From Streptomyces sp. LUP47B (GTDB lineage Bacteria; Actinomycetota; Actinomycetes; Streptomycetales; Streptomycetaceae): a stretch of DNA of 57,190 nucleotides. The notes beneath the pieces were generated by a model. That model was not told the DNA's origin, searched no databases, and saw nothing but the letters and a program-made list of their open reading frames with translations. Position 1 is the first letter of the stretch. Each line of letters opens with the position of its first letter. This document shows positions 1 to 7,355 of the stretch, piece by piece. The position numbers and the translations under genes are program-made. The DNA is taken from contig NZ_MJAH01000001.1 in the NCBI RefSeq assembly GCF_001746295.1, positions 1 through 57,190 on the forward strand, read 5' to 3'.

Positions 1-180
1 CCGCTTCGCTCTGCCTCCGGCAGCCGAATACTCGCTTCGCTCGTTTCGCGCGTCCCCGCGCGAAAAGCAGGCCGCTTCCAGCGGCGGTTTATTGAATTGG
101 CCTCCGGCCATTTCCATAAACCTGCGTTCCTCCGGAACGGGAAAAGAAGCGGAGAGGGTTTGTGCCTCCGGCACAAAATT
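1..180. repeat. Array of mini-hairpins with TCC/TTC loops, telomere-like
   Basis: Perfect small stems follow one another: 11-23 (CTGCC-TCC-GGCAG), 44-65 (9-bp stem, TCCC loop), 71-85 (GCCGCT-TCC-AGCGGC), 98-110 (TGGCC-TCC-GGCCA), 125-139 (CGTTCC-TCC-GGAACG) and 159-177 (8-bp stem, TCC loop). Two GCTTCGC units lie at 3-9 and 34-40. On the minus strand the loops read GGA or GAA. Such GNA loops form very stable DNA hairpins and are typical of the 3' overhang at Streptomyces telomeres, which at a left end is the minus strand. The archetypal telomere start is not present, so this could be a variant or subterminal telomere region, or another single-strand-folding site. Confidence 0.6.
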
Positions 181-767
181 GGGCGATGCTGAATTGTGTT
201 GTGTGGGTGGGGAGTTCGGGTATGGATTGGTGGATAAGTTGAGGGTTCGTCATGTGTTTTACCTGGGGCAAGGGTTGGAAAGGAATCTCCGATTCCCTTG
301 GAAACGACGGGAGTTGAATGGTGTTCCGTGAAGAAAAGTAAATCACGGAATACCAGAAGACCACAACGGGTCCCCTCCGGGGCCCCGTTGTCCCGACAGG
401 ACCGAGAGGAACCGGCACCCGCCAGCCCCACCCCCAACCCGCGCGACGGCCCCAGGCCGACGCGCAATAGACAAGAACCCCCGCCCGATCCCCGAGGCCG
501 CCGCGCCGACCACGCCCCCGCCCTACCCCCCTTCTCTTCTTCCTGGGCAGGGAGCAGCGGCCGCAGAGGGGATGTCAGCAGCCCGACCATGCGCGCCGTA
601 CGCGCCCACCAGGGAGAACGGCCCGGATGCGGGGAGTGCTGAGCATCAGTTGGCGCAGGAGAAGGCGCAGCAGTAAGCGCGCGGTTTGGTGCGTGGGTTG
701 CCAGGGGGGTGACGCTCCATCAGCTTGCGTTTTCCCTGCTCACAGGGGTTGTGATCATGCGTCAGAG
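181..767. other. Left-end non-coding stretch
   Basis: I see no convincing gene here; the open frames have atypical composition for this replicon and no ribosome binding sites. It holds an inverted repeat TTCCGTGA/TCACGGAA at about 324-350 and a nested hairpin at 364-390 (CAACGGG and CCCC stems around another TCC loop), continuing the loop style of the first 180 bases. Confidence 0.4.
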
Positions 768-842
768 TATCTAGTATCGAAGCAACAAGTTGCTCCGGGT
801 GACGCCGGAGCGGCCACGCCAAACACGAAGGGAAGCCCCGCA
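768..842 (+). promoter_or_regulatory. TATCTAGTATCGAA box 1 and folded leader
   Basis: The box lies at 768-781 with a -10-like TAGTAT at 772-777 and TTGTGA 17 bases upstream (749-754). The leader carries GCAACAAGTTGC, then a TCCGG-GTGACG-CCGGA hairpin, and ends in the shared CACGAAGGG ribosome-binding block just before the ATG at 843. Confidence 0.7.
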
Positions 843-1232
843 ATGGAGGCAGCGTCAGCAGTGCAGCTGATCAATCAGCTGATCTACAAGCCGGGTTGGA
901 CGATCGACGCCGACGACCACACTCACCGTTTCGAGGGCACGGTGAAAGTCAGGTTCACATTCCCCGCGCACAGGTCGGAGCGGAATTTGGCACCGGAAGG
1001 CTACCCGGAGAAGATCACCACGTACGCCGAATTCCCCATCGTTGTCGCGGACTGTGACGATGTTGAACTGTACCGCCGAATTCTCGGCAAGATCATGGAA
1101 ATTGAGCTGCACGAGGCTCGCGAATTCCTCCGGGTGCCACCCACGTATTGGGCCCCTTTCCACCCGCACCGCGTAGACGGCATGAAGCGGTGGGGTGACT
1201 CCTCCGGAGATCTGCTTTACGGGATCTCCTGA
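843..1232 (+). CDS. Hypothetical plasmid protein, 129 aa
   Basis: A 129-residue soluble protein with no domain I recognise. The frame is open from 627, but the ATG at 843 is chosen because the conserved leader and its GAAGGGA Shine-Dalgarno end right before it. The sequence has no signal peptide or membrane segment; the middle (KVRFTFPAH, ITTYAEFPIVVADC) suggests beta strands and the end (EIELHEAREFLRVPP) a helix. It opens the row of box-controlled genes and sits 94 bases before a tiny membrane-protein gene, probably in one transcript. Function unknown. Confidence 0.75.
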   Translation: MEAASAVQLINQLIYKPGWTIDADDHTHRFEGTVKVRFTFPAHRSERNLAPEGYPEKITTYAEFPIVVADCDDVELYRRILGKIMEIELHEAREFLRVPPTYWAPFHPHRVDGMKRWGDSSGDLLYGIS

Positions 1233-1326
1233 CAGACACTCCCGGACCGGGGCCGCATCCCATCTGCGCCCCGGTCCGGGAGGCCAGACCCCGCCCCCAA
1301 TCCCGCACCCGGTCAGCGAGGAAGTC

Positions 1327-1452
1327 ATGAGCCCGAACGTCATCATCCTTCTTATCGTCGTAGTGGCCTGCTACGCGTACAGCAAGGGCCGCGCCCGAGG
1401 CCAGAGCGACAACATCGCGAAGGCGGTTGCGCGGTTCTTCGACAAGAAGTGA
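1327..1452 (+). CDS. Small single-pass membrane protein, 41 aa
   Basis: A 41-residue protein. Residues 4-19 (NVIILLIVVVACYAYS) form one hydrophobic segment, followed by a basic amphipathic tail ending in DKK. A GAGGAA ribosome binding site lies a few bases before the ATG. No own promoter is obvious, so it is probably co-transcribed with the 129-aa gene; a strong hairpin follows its stop. No family is recognised; size and shape fit small phage/plasmid membrane peptides. Confidence 0.6.
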   Translation: MSPNVIILLIVVVACYAYSKGRARGQSDNIAKAVARFFDKK

Positions 1453-1465
1453 CCACGCCCTAGGG

Positions 1466-1499
1466 GGTGCTGGGTGGCCGCGCGTGGCCACCCAGCACC
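1466..1499 (+). terminator. Strong stem-loop terminator
   Basis: A 14-bp perfect stem (GGTGCTGGGTGGCC with GGCCACCCAGCACC) around a 6-base loop lies 13 bases after the small membrane-protein gene. There is no T-tract, as usual in Streptomyces. From here to 1700 I see no gene. Confidence 0.7.
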
Positions 1500-1700
1500 A
1501 CGTCGCATCGAGGCCGGCCAGGCCATCAGGGCGCCCGCCGGCCACGCCCGGCCGGGCCCTAGGCACGGGGGCGAGCACGAGCCGCCCCGCTCCCCCCGAG
1601 GACGTGCCCATGCCTCACCGTCTGAAGGCTGCCCAGCACAGAGCCCATCCCTTACCGCCCTCACCGCCCACCGCCCCCAGCCGCGAGCCGCTCGTAGGGC

Positions 1701-1787
1701 TTGCATTCTCCGGAGTTTTTATCTAGTATCGAACTACACACCGGGTGACGCCGGTGGAACGCCGAACAGCACGAAGGGGGAGCCCTA
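1701..1787 (+). promoter_or_regulatory. TATCTAGTATCGAA box 2 and folded leader
   Basis: TTGCAT (1701-1706) lies 17 bases before TAGTAT (1724-1729); the box is at 1720-1733. The leader has a CCGG-GTGACG-CCGG hairpin, then GCCGAACAGCACGAAGGGGGAG, just before the GTG start at 1788. This is the cleanest example of the promoter-leader family. Confidence 0.75.
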
Positions 1788-2939
1788 GTGGCTCACGCGA
1801 CCAACCAGAGCACCGCGCGCGCCGCGGTGACAGACACCCGCAACGCGTCCTTTGAGGACCTGCTCCAGACCTTGAAGCGGGACCAGGACGCCAAGATCGA
1901 CATGGTGGCCCCTGCCTCTGCCATCAACGCAGTTGACGGCAACCTCACCGTGACCGGCGTGGAGCCGGTACTGACGCCCAGTGGCGTGACACGCGCCGAT
2001 GGGGCCTACCGCCCCACCGCCGTGGCCGACGAGGGGATTGCCGACAAGCTGAAGATCCCCACCGCCTACCTGCGCCGTATGCGCGCCGAAGCAGTCGACC
2101 TGTACGACCTCAACGTCAATGGCTGGCTGCAGAAGGACCCCACCCGCCGTTTCCTGCTCCGCGCCTTCAAGGGCGAGCCGGGCGTACTGCGGGCGTGGCT
2201 CTCCGACGGCTACAAGATCATTGACCATCTGGACATGCTCACCGCCGTACTGGACGGGATCCGGGAGTCGGGACACCCCGTGAAGATCACGGGAGCGGAT
2301 CTCACGCAACGGCGCATGATCGTTCGGGTGGAGTCCGAGCACGTCGCGGCCCTTGCTCCCGAGCTGTTGCGCGGGTACCGGTCGCCGTTCACTGGGCAGA
2401 CGGGCGATCAGCTGCCCCTTGTCTCGGCCGGGTTCGTTCTCACGAACAGCGAGGTGGGCAGCGGCAAGTACGCGATCACACCCCGCATCGTCGCGCAGGT
2501 GTGCGGCAACGGTATGACGATCACCAAGGACGCGTTCGGCAAGGTGCACCTCGGTGCAAAGATGACCGAGGGGATCGTCGAGTTCTCGAAGGACACCCAG
2601 GAGAAGAATCTCGCGTTGATCACCGCTCAGACCCGTGACGCCGTCGCGACGTTCATGAACCGCGACTACGTCGAGCGGAAGCTTGCCGACATCCAGCGGG
2701 AAGCAGGTCACGAGATCACCAGGCCGGCCGAGACCGTGGAACTGGTGGCGAAGCAGCTGCGATTCTCCGACAGTGTGCGCGATTCCGTGTTCAGCCACTT
2801 CATCAAGGGTGGCCAGACCACGGCGGGCGGGATCATGCAGGCCATCACCGCTACCGCGCAGACCCTCGATGATGGGGATGCGGCCTATGAGCTGGAGACG
2901 CAGGCCCTTTCCGCGATGAGCATCGCCGCAGCGGCGTAG
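1788..2939 (+). CDS. DUF932 domain protein
   Basis: A 383-residue protein of the DUF932 / phage-plasmid-like (TIGR03299) family, widespread on plasmids and phages with no firmly established biochemistry. Residues about 45-330 show the family pattern: ADEGIADKLKIP, FLLRAF, WLSDGYKIIDHLD, then the conserved block FVLTNSEVGSGKYAITPRIVAQVCGNGM. The C-terminus is Ala-rich and helical. The GTG start follows box 2 and a GAAGGGGGAG ribosome binding site. It is monocistronic, ending at a very strong terminator. Confidence 0.9.
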   Translation: MAHATNQSTARAAVTDTRNASFEDLLQTLKRDQDAKIDMVAPASAINAVDGNLTVTGVEPVLTPSGVTRADGAYRPTAVADEGIADKLKIPTAYLRRMRAEAVDLYDLNVNGWLQKDPTRRFLLRAFKGEPGVLRAWLSDGYKIIDHLDMLTAVLDGIRESGHPVKITGADLTQRRMIVRVESEHVAALAPELLRGYRSPFTGQTGDQLPLVSAGFVLTNSEVGSGKYAITPRIVAQVCGNGMTITKDAFGKVHLGAKMTEGIVEFSKDTQEKNLALITAQTRDAVATFMNRDYVERKLADIQREAGHEITRPAETVELVAKQLRFSDSVRDSVFSHFIKGGQTTAGGIMQAITATAQTLDDGDAAYELETQALSAMSIAAAA

Positions 2940-2994
2940 CCGACAGCAAGCCCCGGCGGGAGCGCGGCGGCCTCCCGCTCCCGCCGGAACGGCA

Positions 2995-3028
2995 GTCTGT
3001 GAGCGGCACTCGGGTGCCGCTCACAGAC
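2995..3028 (+). terminator. Very strong stem-loop terminator
   Basis: A 15-bp perfect stem, GTCTGTGAGCGGCAC with GTGCCGCTCACAGAC, closed by TCGG. A second, less regular GC hairpin (about 2952-2987) precedes it. Both close the DUF932 unit and insulate the next box. Confidence 0.85.
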
Positions 3029-3051
3029 GCCCCAGCCGGAACCGGCTGAGC

Positions 3052-3146
3052 TTGACTTTACGGCACTTTATTATCTAGTATCGAACTTAGCGGTTGAGGG
3101 GTGACGCCCTCAACTGTCGCCGAAACAACACGAGGGGAAACGCCCC
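3052..3146 (+). promoter_or_regulatory. TATCTAGTATCGAA box 3 and folded leader
   Basis: TTGACT (3052-3057) is 18 bases before TAGTAT (3076-3081), a near-consensus promoter, with the box at 3072-3085. The leader has a TTGAGG...CCTCAA stem around GGTGACGC, then GCCGAAACAACACGAGGGGAA before the ATG at 3147. Confidence 0.8.
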
Positions 3147-3611
3147 ATGGGCCCCAAGAACCTTTCATCCAGCCAGGCCCGGGAACGCCTGGAACCGGTC
3201 ACCACGCAGGCCGTGGAAACCGTCACCGATCTGATGAAAACGGCAGGTCCCGGAAGGCACCTGATCACCACCGCTGTCCGTCCGAGCAACGCTGAGCCCG
3301 TCATCGCCTACGCCTGGTTCGACGTCATCGGGGAAGGCGCTGACGCTCTGTGGAACGGCGACTTTGCCGACACGGCCGCAGTCACAGAAGTCCTGGCCCT
3401 CGGATTCATCCTCGCCAAGGGCAGCGTCGTACTCGGCACGACATCGCGGACCGGCGAGGAAGCCGTACGCGGCTGGATGGTCGACGGTCATGCGCTCAGG
3501 CCGCTCACCGCCGACCAGGTCCGCGACGCCTTCGACGAAGCGCTTGGTCCGGACACGCCTTCCGTCACTTACCGAACGGCATTCCCGGTTCCGGCATCCA
3601 CCCCGGCATAG
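3147..3611 (+). CDS. Hypothetical protein, 154 aa
   Basis: A 154-residue soluble protein, no family recognised. It begins with a helical Ser/Gln-rich segment, has a strand-rich core (HLITTAVRPSNAEPVIAYAWFDV), then Gly/Ala stretches and a C-terminal helix (TADQVRDAFDEALG). The start is fixed by the leader and GAGGGGAA ribosome binding site. It is a single-gene unit between box 3 and the hairpin at 3690-3720. Confidence 0.75.
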   Translation: MGPKNLSSSQARERLEPVTTQAVETVTDLMKTAGPGRHLITTAVRPSNAEPVIAYAWFDVIGEGADALWNGDFADTAAVTEVLALGFILAKGSVVLGTTSRTGEEAVRGWMVDGHALRPLTADQVRDAFDEALGPDTPSVTYRTAFPVPASTPA

Positions 3612-3689
3612 CCCCTACCGCGGGCCCGTCCGCGCGGTGACTGGCCAGACCAGCGGCCAAGCGTCTCCCCCCGCGCCTGGCCGCTCCCA

Positions 3690-3720
3690 GGGCCGCGCCC
3701 CGCCTGCCGGGGCGCGGCCC
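3690..3720 (+). terminator. Stem-loop terminator before the tRNA gene
   Basis: A 13-bp perfect stem (GGGCCGCGCCCCG with CGGGGCGCGGCCC) with a 5-base loop lies 79 bases after the stop of the 154-aa gene and 18 bases before the tRNA. Confidence 0.75.
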
Positions 3721-3738
3721 GCACACCTCACCGCACGA

Positions 3739-3813
3739 GGTGCTGTAGCTCAGTTGGTAGAGCACCGGTCTTATAAGCCGTTGAGGTCGTGGGTTCGAGT
3801 CCCACCAGCACCA
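3739..3813 (+). tRNA. tRNA, anticodon UAU (Ile, AUA) by best fold
   Basis: A complete cloverleaf. Acceptor GGTGCTG pairs with CAGCACC, the D arm is GCTC/GAGC, the T arm is GTGGG-TTCGAGT-CCCAC with the invariant TTCGA, and the discriminator is A. CCA is not encoded. The anticodon loop reads CTTATAA, giving UAU. The anticodon stem (CCGGT/GCCGT) has a C-T mismatch at its base and the variable loop is 7 bases rather than 5. Actinobacteria normally read AUA with a lysidine-modified CAU tRNA, so a UAU tRNA is typical of phages and plasmids. From here to 4184 I see no gene, only an imperfect inverted repeat at about 4096-4140. Confidence 0.8.
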
Positions 3814-4184
3814 CGCGAGCAACCGGTCAAGGGTGTACGCCTCGGGCCGACCACCGCCCCGACCGGCAGCCTGTTGCCCATGCCGAGAACCACCTCCGCC
3901 AGATCGTCGGAGGCTGGCTCCCCGAGCCCCCGGCGGCCGGACATGCGACCCGCGCCACAGCGCACCGACTCGCTTCCGGCTGCCGGGCCCCATCGGCCGT
4001 CGCAGCCTGCGAGGACCGACACCGCCGGCCTCCCCGACGCCGTTCCCGCCCCGGCGAGCGGGCGCGGCCAACCGGCCAGCTCGTCACTGGCCGACGATCC
4101 GCCGCCCCGCCGACCCGCACGTTGCGCGGGGTGGCGGATCCGCCCACCGCCCCCTGTTCCCTCCGATAGCCGGGAGTTCTGATC

Positions 4185-5045
4185 GTGACCGCCGACATCC
4201 TCACCATCGACACACCGTCCGGCACGGTGCGCGCCACCGCCCAGCCGCAGGGCAAGGACGCCGTCGTGTACGCCCTGACGGGCGCGCTGCGCGGCTGGGT
4301 GCACGTGACGGGGACGCATCACCCGCGCCACTGGGACCAGTTCACCGTGCTGCGCGTGAGTCTCGGCTCCGTCAACGCCATGGAAGCAGTCGCGCCGGCC
4401 GAGTCCCTGCCGCGAAGGCGCGGCAGCGCGACCGGCTACACCGGCGGCCTGATGTGGTGGACAGACGTCGATGACCCGTACCAGCAGACCAAGATGACTC
4501 CTGTGGAGTCGACGGCCGGGAACGCCCCTTCTCCCAGGACAGGCGAGACCCTCGCCCTGGTCATGCGTGCCTGCGCCGAGGATGTCGCGCACCGGAGCGA
4601 CCTTCACCGCCTGCTGGATGCCTCCCGCGAGCGTGAGACCCCCGGCCTGCTGCGCTTCCTCGACTGGTCGATGCGCAAGGGCGAGGCTGAGGCGGCATCC
4701 TTCGAGCGCAAGGCCCAGGCCCACCGCCGCGACGCCCGCACCGCCGTCTCCAGCTGGTGGACGGCCGCCCGGTTGCTCACCGCCCTGCCTGACCCGGTCC
4801 TGGCCCTGGTGCTGATGGACTACCGAGGATCGCTCGCGCGCCGCGCCGACTACCTGCCCGCATACGCCGAGTACGCCGAGCGGGCAGCCCGCGAGGAGCG
4901 TGATCGCGCCGCTCGCATCGGAGCTGAGATCTCGTCCCTGCGCGCCCAGCAGCGGCCGCACGGTCGGACCCGCCGCCCCGCCAGCCGTCAGCAAGCCGCT
5001 GCCGACACCCCGTTGACCGCACACAGCGGAAACACCCCGGCATGA
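4185..5045 (+). CDS. Hypothetical protein, 286 aa
   Basis: A 286-residue soluble protein of no recognised family. The N-terminal 110 residues look globular with strands (ADILTIDTPSGTVRATAQ, VVYALTGALRGWVHV); residues about 120-260 are helical and charged, with a probable coiled coil ending in AREERDRAARIGAEISSLRAQQ; the tail is Arg/Ala-rich. The GTG start follows GGGAGT. Its last codon overlaps the next ATG (ATGA), so the two genes are translationally coupled. Confidence 0.75.
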   Translation: MTADILTIDTPSGTVRATAQPQGKDAVVYALTGALRGWVHVTGTHHPRHWDQFTVLRVSLGSVNAMEAVAPAESLPRRRGSATGYTGGLMWWTDVDDPYQQTKMTPVESTAGNAPSPRTGETLALVMRACAEDVAHRSDLHRLLDASRERETPGLLRFLDWSMRKGEAEAASFERKAQAHRRDARTAVSSWWTAARLLTALPDPVLALVLMDYRGSLARRADYLPAYAEYAERAAREERDRAARIGAEISSLRAQQRPHGRTRRPASRQQAAADTPLTAHSGNTPA

Positions 5046-5200
5046 GCAGCTCGCTGCGGCCATGGAGGCCCGAGGACTTCGACGATACGTGCGAGACATG
5101 TGGCGCTCCGCCTGGCCAGTTCTGCCGTTCATGGTGCACGACCGGATACACCGCCGCCGACGCTCGCCGCGAGGCCGAGCGTGAGGGGAAGGGACGGTGA
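5042..5200 (+). CDS. Small Cys-rich putative zinc protein, 52 aa
   Basis: A 52-residue protein starting with the ATGA overlap of the upstream stop. It carries DTCETCGAPPGQFCRSWCTTG, i.e. CxxC followed by CxxxC, a plausible zinc ribbon; C-terminal half is helical and basic/acidic (ADARREAEREGKGR). Streptomyces plasmids and phages commonly encode small zinc proteins of this shape (general knowledge). It was found by reading through the overlap rather than from ORF length. Confidence 0.65.
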   Translation: MSSSLRPWRPEDFDDTCETCGAPPGQFCRSWCTTGYTAADARREAEREGKGR

Positions 5201-5264
5201 CCGGTACCCGCTCTGAACAAGTCGCCGCCGTCATCCGGGGAATACTCGACGCACACCCCTTGTT

Positions 5265-5335
5265 AATCTAGTATCGAACTTGCCTGGAGTGACATCCCGG
5301 CAAGCGCCGAATCCGCACGAAGGGAAGTTTCAGGC
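5265..5335 (+). promoter_or_regulatory. AATCTAGTATCGAA box 4 and folded leader
   Basis: The box is at 5265-5278 with TAGTAT at 5269-5274; the -35 is weak (TCGACG, 17 bases upstream). The leader folds as TTGCC...GGCAA around GTGACA and continues GCCGAATCCGCACGAAGGGAAG before the ATG at 5336. Confidence 0.7.
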
Positions 5336-5971
5336 ATGGGCTACGACATGTTCCTCGTACGCTCCCCAGAGGGCGAGGACACAGCGTACGAAGCGGCCAG
5401 CAGGTCGTTCGACGCGGCCGTGGAGCACCGCGACGGTCTCGACCTCCCCCACGACCATCCGGTGTACCAGGCCGCCCAGGCGAAGGTCGCCAGCGCCTAC
5501 GACGCGATGGAAGCGATCCGCACCACGCACTTCTACCTGACGATCTGGGCGGCGAGTGAGTGCCGGGCGCTCATGGACCACTTCGGCATGCTGATTGCCA
5601 CGCAGCCACCGGACCGCCCCGCGCCCGAGGAGTACGGGACCACCACCGAGGAGGCCGTCCTCACCCCAGCAGGGGACGCGGCCCCGGCGCGGGTCCAGCG
5701 CTACCGAAGGGCTCTTGAGGAACGGCTGTCCTGGGCACCGCCGCAGCCCAAGGGCATCGCGGCCCACAAGCTCGGCGGTGACGAAGGCTGGACCGTCACT
5801 CCCGCAGAGATCCATGCAGCTCTCGCGGCGTACGAGACCAGCCGGGCCACGAACCCCGCGCTCCTTTCGGAGGTCGTCGAAGACGCCGACTGGTGGCCCG
5901 GCTGGATCGACTACCTCAAGCATGCCGCCAGGCACGGCGGGTTCCGCACCTACGGACCCCCCGCGACCTGA
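5336..5971 (+). CDS. Hypothetical protein, 211 aa
   Basis: A 211-residue protein beginning MGYDMFLVR, then a helical acidic region rich in Ala and Glu. The C-terminal half has many Trp and Tyr (WPGWIDYLKHAARHGGF) and looks like a compact helical domain. No catalytic motif or membrane segment is seen. Similar MGYDM...-type proteins occur on Streptomyces plasmids (from memory, not searched). It is box-4 controlled, with the start set by GAAGGGAAG. Function unknown. Confidence 0.75.
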   Translation: MGYDMFLVRSPEGEDTAYEAASRSFDAAVEHRDGLDLPHDHPVYQAAQAKVASAYDAMEAIRTTHFYLTIWAASECRALMDHFGMLIATQPPDRPAPEEYGTTTEEAVLTPAGDAAPARVQRYRRALEERLSWAPPQPKGIAAHKLGGDEGWTVTPAEIHAALAAYETSRATNPALLSEVVEDADWWPGWIDYLKHAARHGGFRTYGPPAT

Positions 5972-6165
5972 CGCGCCCCGCGCCCCGCGCCCGTCACCGC
6001 GACACGGCGCGGGCCACAGACCGGCCGGGCCCGTTCCCTTCGTTTGGGGCCCGGCCGCCCAGGCCCGGCCCGCGGTCGAGCCTCGTGCGGTCGCCCCTCG
6101 AACCGCACCCGCGCTCCCACGAGCCGGGCCGACCACCACCTACGCCGCGAGCATGAGAAGCACCC

Positions 6166-6531
6166 ATGGCCAAAACCCCCTCCGCCCTGCTCCTGACCTG
6201 CAACGCCCAACTCGTCGAAATCGACCTGCCGTTCGGCCACGACGACAAATCCAGCGCCGAGCGCCGTGCAGTGCTGCGCGCAGCCCTGCGCTGCGACCGA
6301 TTCGACGTCGTCGCTCTGACCCGCCAGTGGGACATGTGGATCGACGACGACGGTCTGTACAACCACCCGGTGAATCCCGCCGCAACGGCTCTCGCCCGGC
6401 GGTTCGGCTTCACCCACCAGCACTACTACGGCCCCGTCCTGCTCACCGGAGGGCCCGACGCAGAAGGCAACACCCTCCCGCTACTGAGACAGCAACTCAT
6501 CGGTCTCCTGCTCACCCTGCAAGACCTGTAA
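6166..6531 (+). CDS. DUF3846-like protein
   Basis: A 121-residue protein. The C-terminal half has the DUF3846 pattern: a mid-protein acidic Trp segment (RQWDMWIDDDGLYNHPVNPAATALARRF) and the closing HQHYYGPVLLTGGPDAEGNTLPL. DUF3846 proteins are short phage/plasmid proteins of unknown role. A second DUF3846-like gene, broken by a frameshift, lies at 54525-54960. No box promoter sits directly upstream; it may be transcribed from box 4 through the 190-base gap. Confidence 0.75.
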   Translation: MAKTPSALLLTCNAQLVEIDLPFGHDDKSSAERRAVLRAALRCDRFDVVALTRQWDMWIDDDGLYNHPVNPAATALARRFGFTHQHYYGPVLLTGGPDAEGNTLPLLRQQLIGLLLTLQDL

Positions 6532-6705
6532 CAGCACCGGGCCTCCGCCAGCCCCAGCAGGCACCCAGTCCCGGACAGCTCCTGCGCGCCGGGCCCGCCA
6601 CCTGCCGACTCACCCAGGGGGCCGGGCTCGACGCCGCGCCCTACCGCCGGCGGCCGAGCAGCCCCAGCCCCCACCCCTGGCCACTCACCCGACGGAGTAC
6701 CTGCA

Positions 6706-7170
6706 ACGTCCGACCCCACCACCCTGCCTGATCCGTTCGACACCGCAGCCCAGGCTTTCAAGGCGCTGCTGGACGCCCTCGGGCCGGGACGCCACCACCT
6801 GGTATGCAGCGCCCACACCTCCCTAGGGAGCTTCGCCTCCGCCTCGGCAACCGTCGAGTGCACTCCCGATGACCGGGACCATGCGGACGCCGACTACGAA
6901 GGCTGGTTGATGTTCTGCCACCTCCTGGCGCAGACCTCCATCGCCTTCCGGCAGGCGACGATCTTCGCGCGCACGCACACCACCGACCTCAGCTCCGTAC
7001 TGCGCGGCTGGAGAGTCACCAACGGATGGCCCCAACCCATGGCGGCGGCCGACGTGTTCGCTGCGTACTGCACCGACCTCGCCACTGGCGACCCGATCCC
7101 GCCGGAGCCGGGCACGGACTACCGGCCGGGCGCCCCGCTCCCGACCCCTTCAAATGGCAGCGGCCACTGA
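6706..7170 (+). CDS. Hypothetical protein, no canonical start until TTG 6907
   Basis: Coding signal (high G+C at third positions, sensible protein sequence) extends well upstream of the first usual start, TTG at 6907. Upstream in the same frame, back to the TAA of the DUF3846-like gene (6529-6531), there is no ATG, GTG or TTG. A GGAG at 6694-6697 sits 8 bases before an ACG at 6706, giving a protein of about 154 residues starting xSDPTTLPDPFDTAAQAF. A conservative call is 6907-7170 (87 aa). Residues visible include HHLVCSAHTSLGSF, DADYEGWLMFCHLLAQ and a Pro-rich tail. No family recognised. Alternatives are a mutated start codon or a remnant. Confidence 0.5.
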   Translation, partial: TSDPTTLPDPFDTAAQAFKALLDALGPGRHHLVCSAHTSLGSFASASATVECTPDDRDHADADYEGWLMFCHLLAQTSIAFRQATIFARTHTTDLSSVLRGWRVTNGWPQPMAAADVFAAYCTDLATGDPIPPEPGTDYRPGAPLPTPSNGSGH

Positions 7171-7276
7171 GCACCACGCGCACGCCCCGATCCACCGGGC
7201 CCGGGATGCGGCACCCACGCTCCAATCCGATCCCACAGCACCACCGCGAGAAGGCAGTAGCGCTTGCAGCCGTTAT

Positions 7277-7355
7277 TATCTAGTATCGAAGGGGATACGG
7301 TGTCGCCGACACCCCACCCGCGCTCCGTGTCACTATCCGAGAGGAACGCACCGCC
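7277..7355 (+). promoter_or_regulatory. TATCTAGTATCGAA box 5
   Basis: The box is at 7277-7290, preceded by TTAT. No -35 is visible at the usual distance. The leader differs from copies 1-4: it folds as GGTGTC-GCC-GACACC and has GAGAGGAAC as ribosome binding site before the ATG at 7356. Confidence 0.65.

Noticed and set aside
3364..4182. Long plus-strand frames across the tRNA region
   Set aside because: They run through the tRNA and terminator hairpin and have no ribosome binding site or coding third-position pattern.
6166..7170. Stop-codon readthrough joining genes in the same frame (also at 11596 and 23532)
   Set aside because: Three cases have a coding frame continuing past a stop without a normal start, but each has a simpler separate explanation: a weak or mutated start, a C-run indel, and TGG-to-TGA decay. 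No common recoding context is seen.
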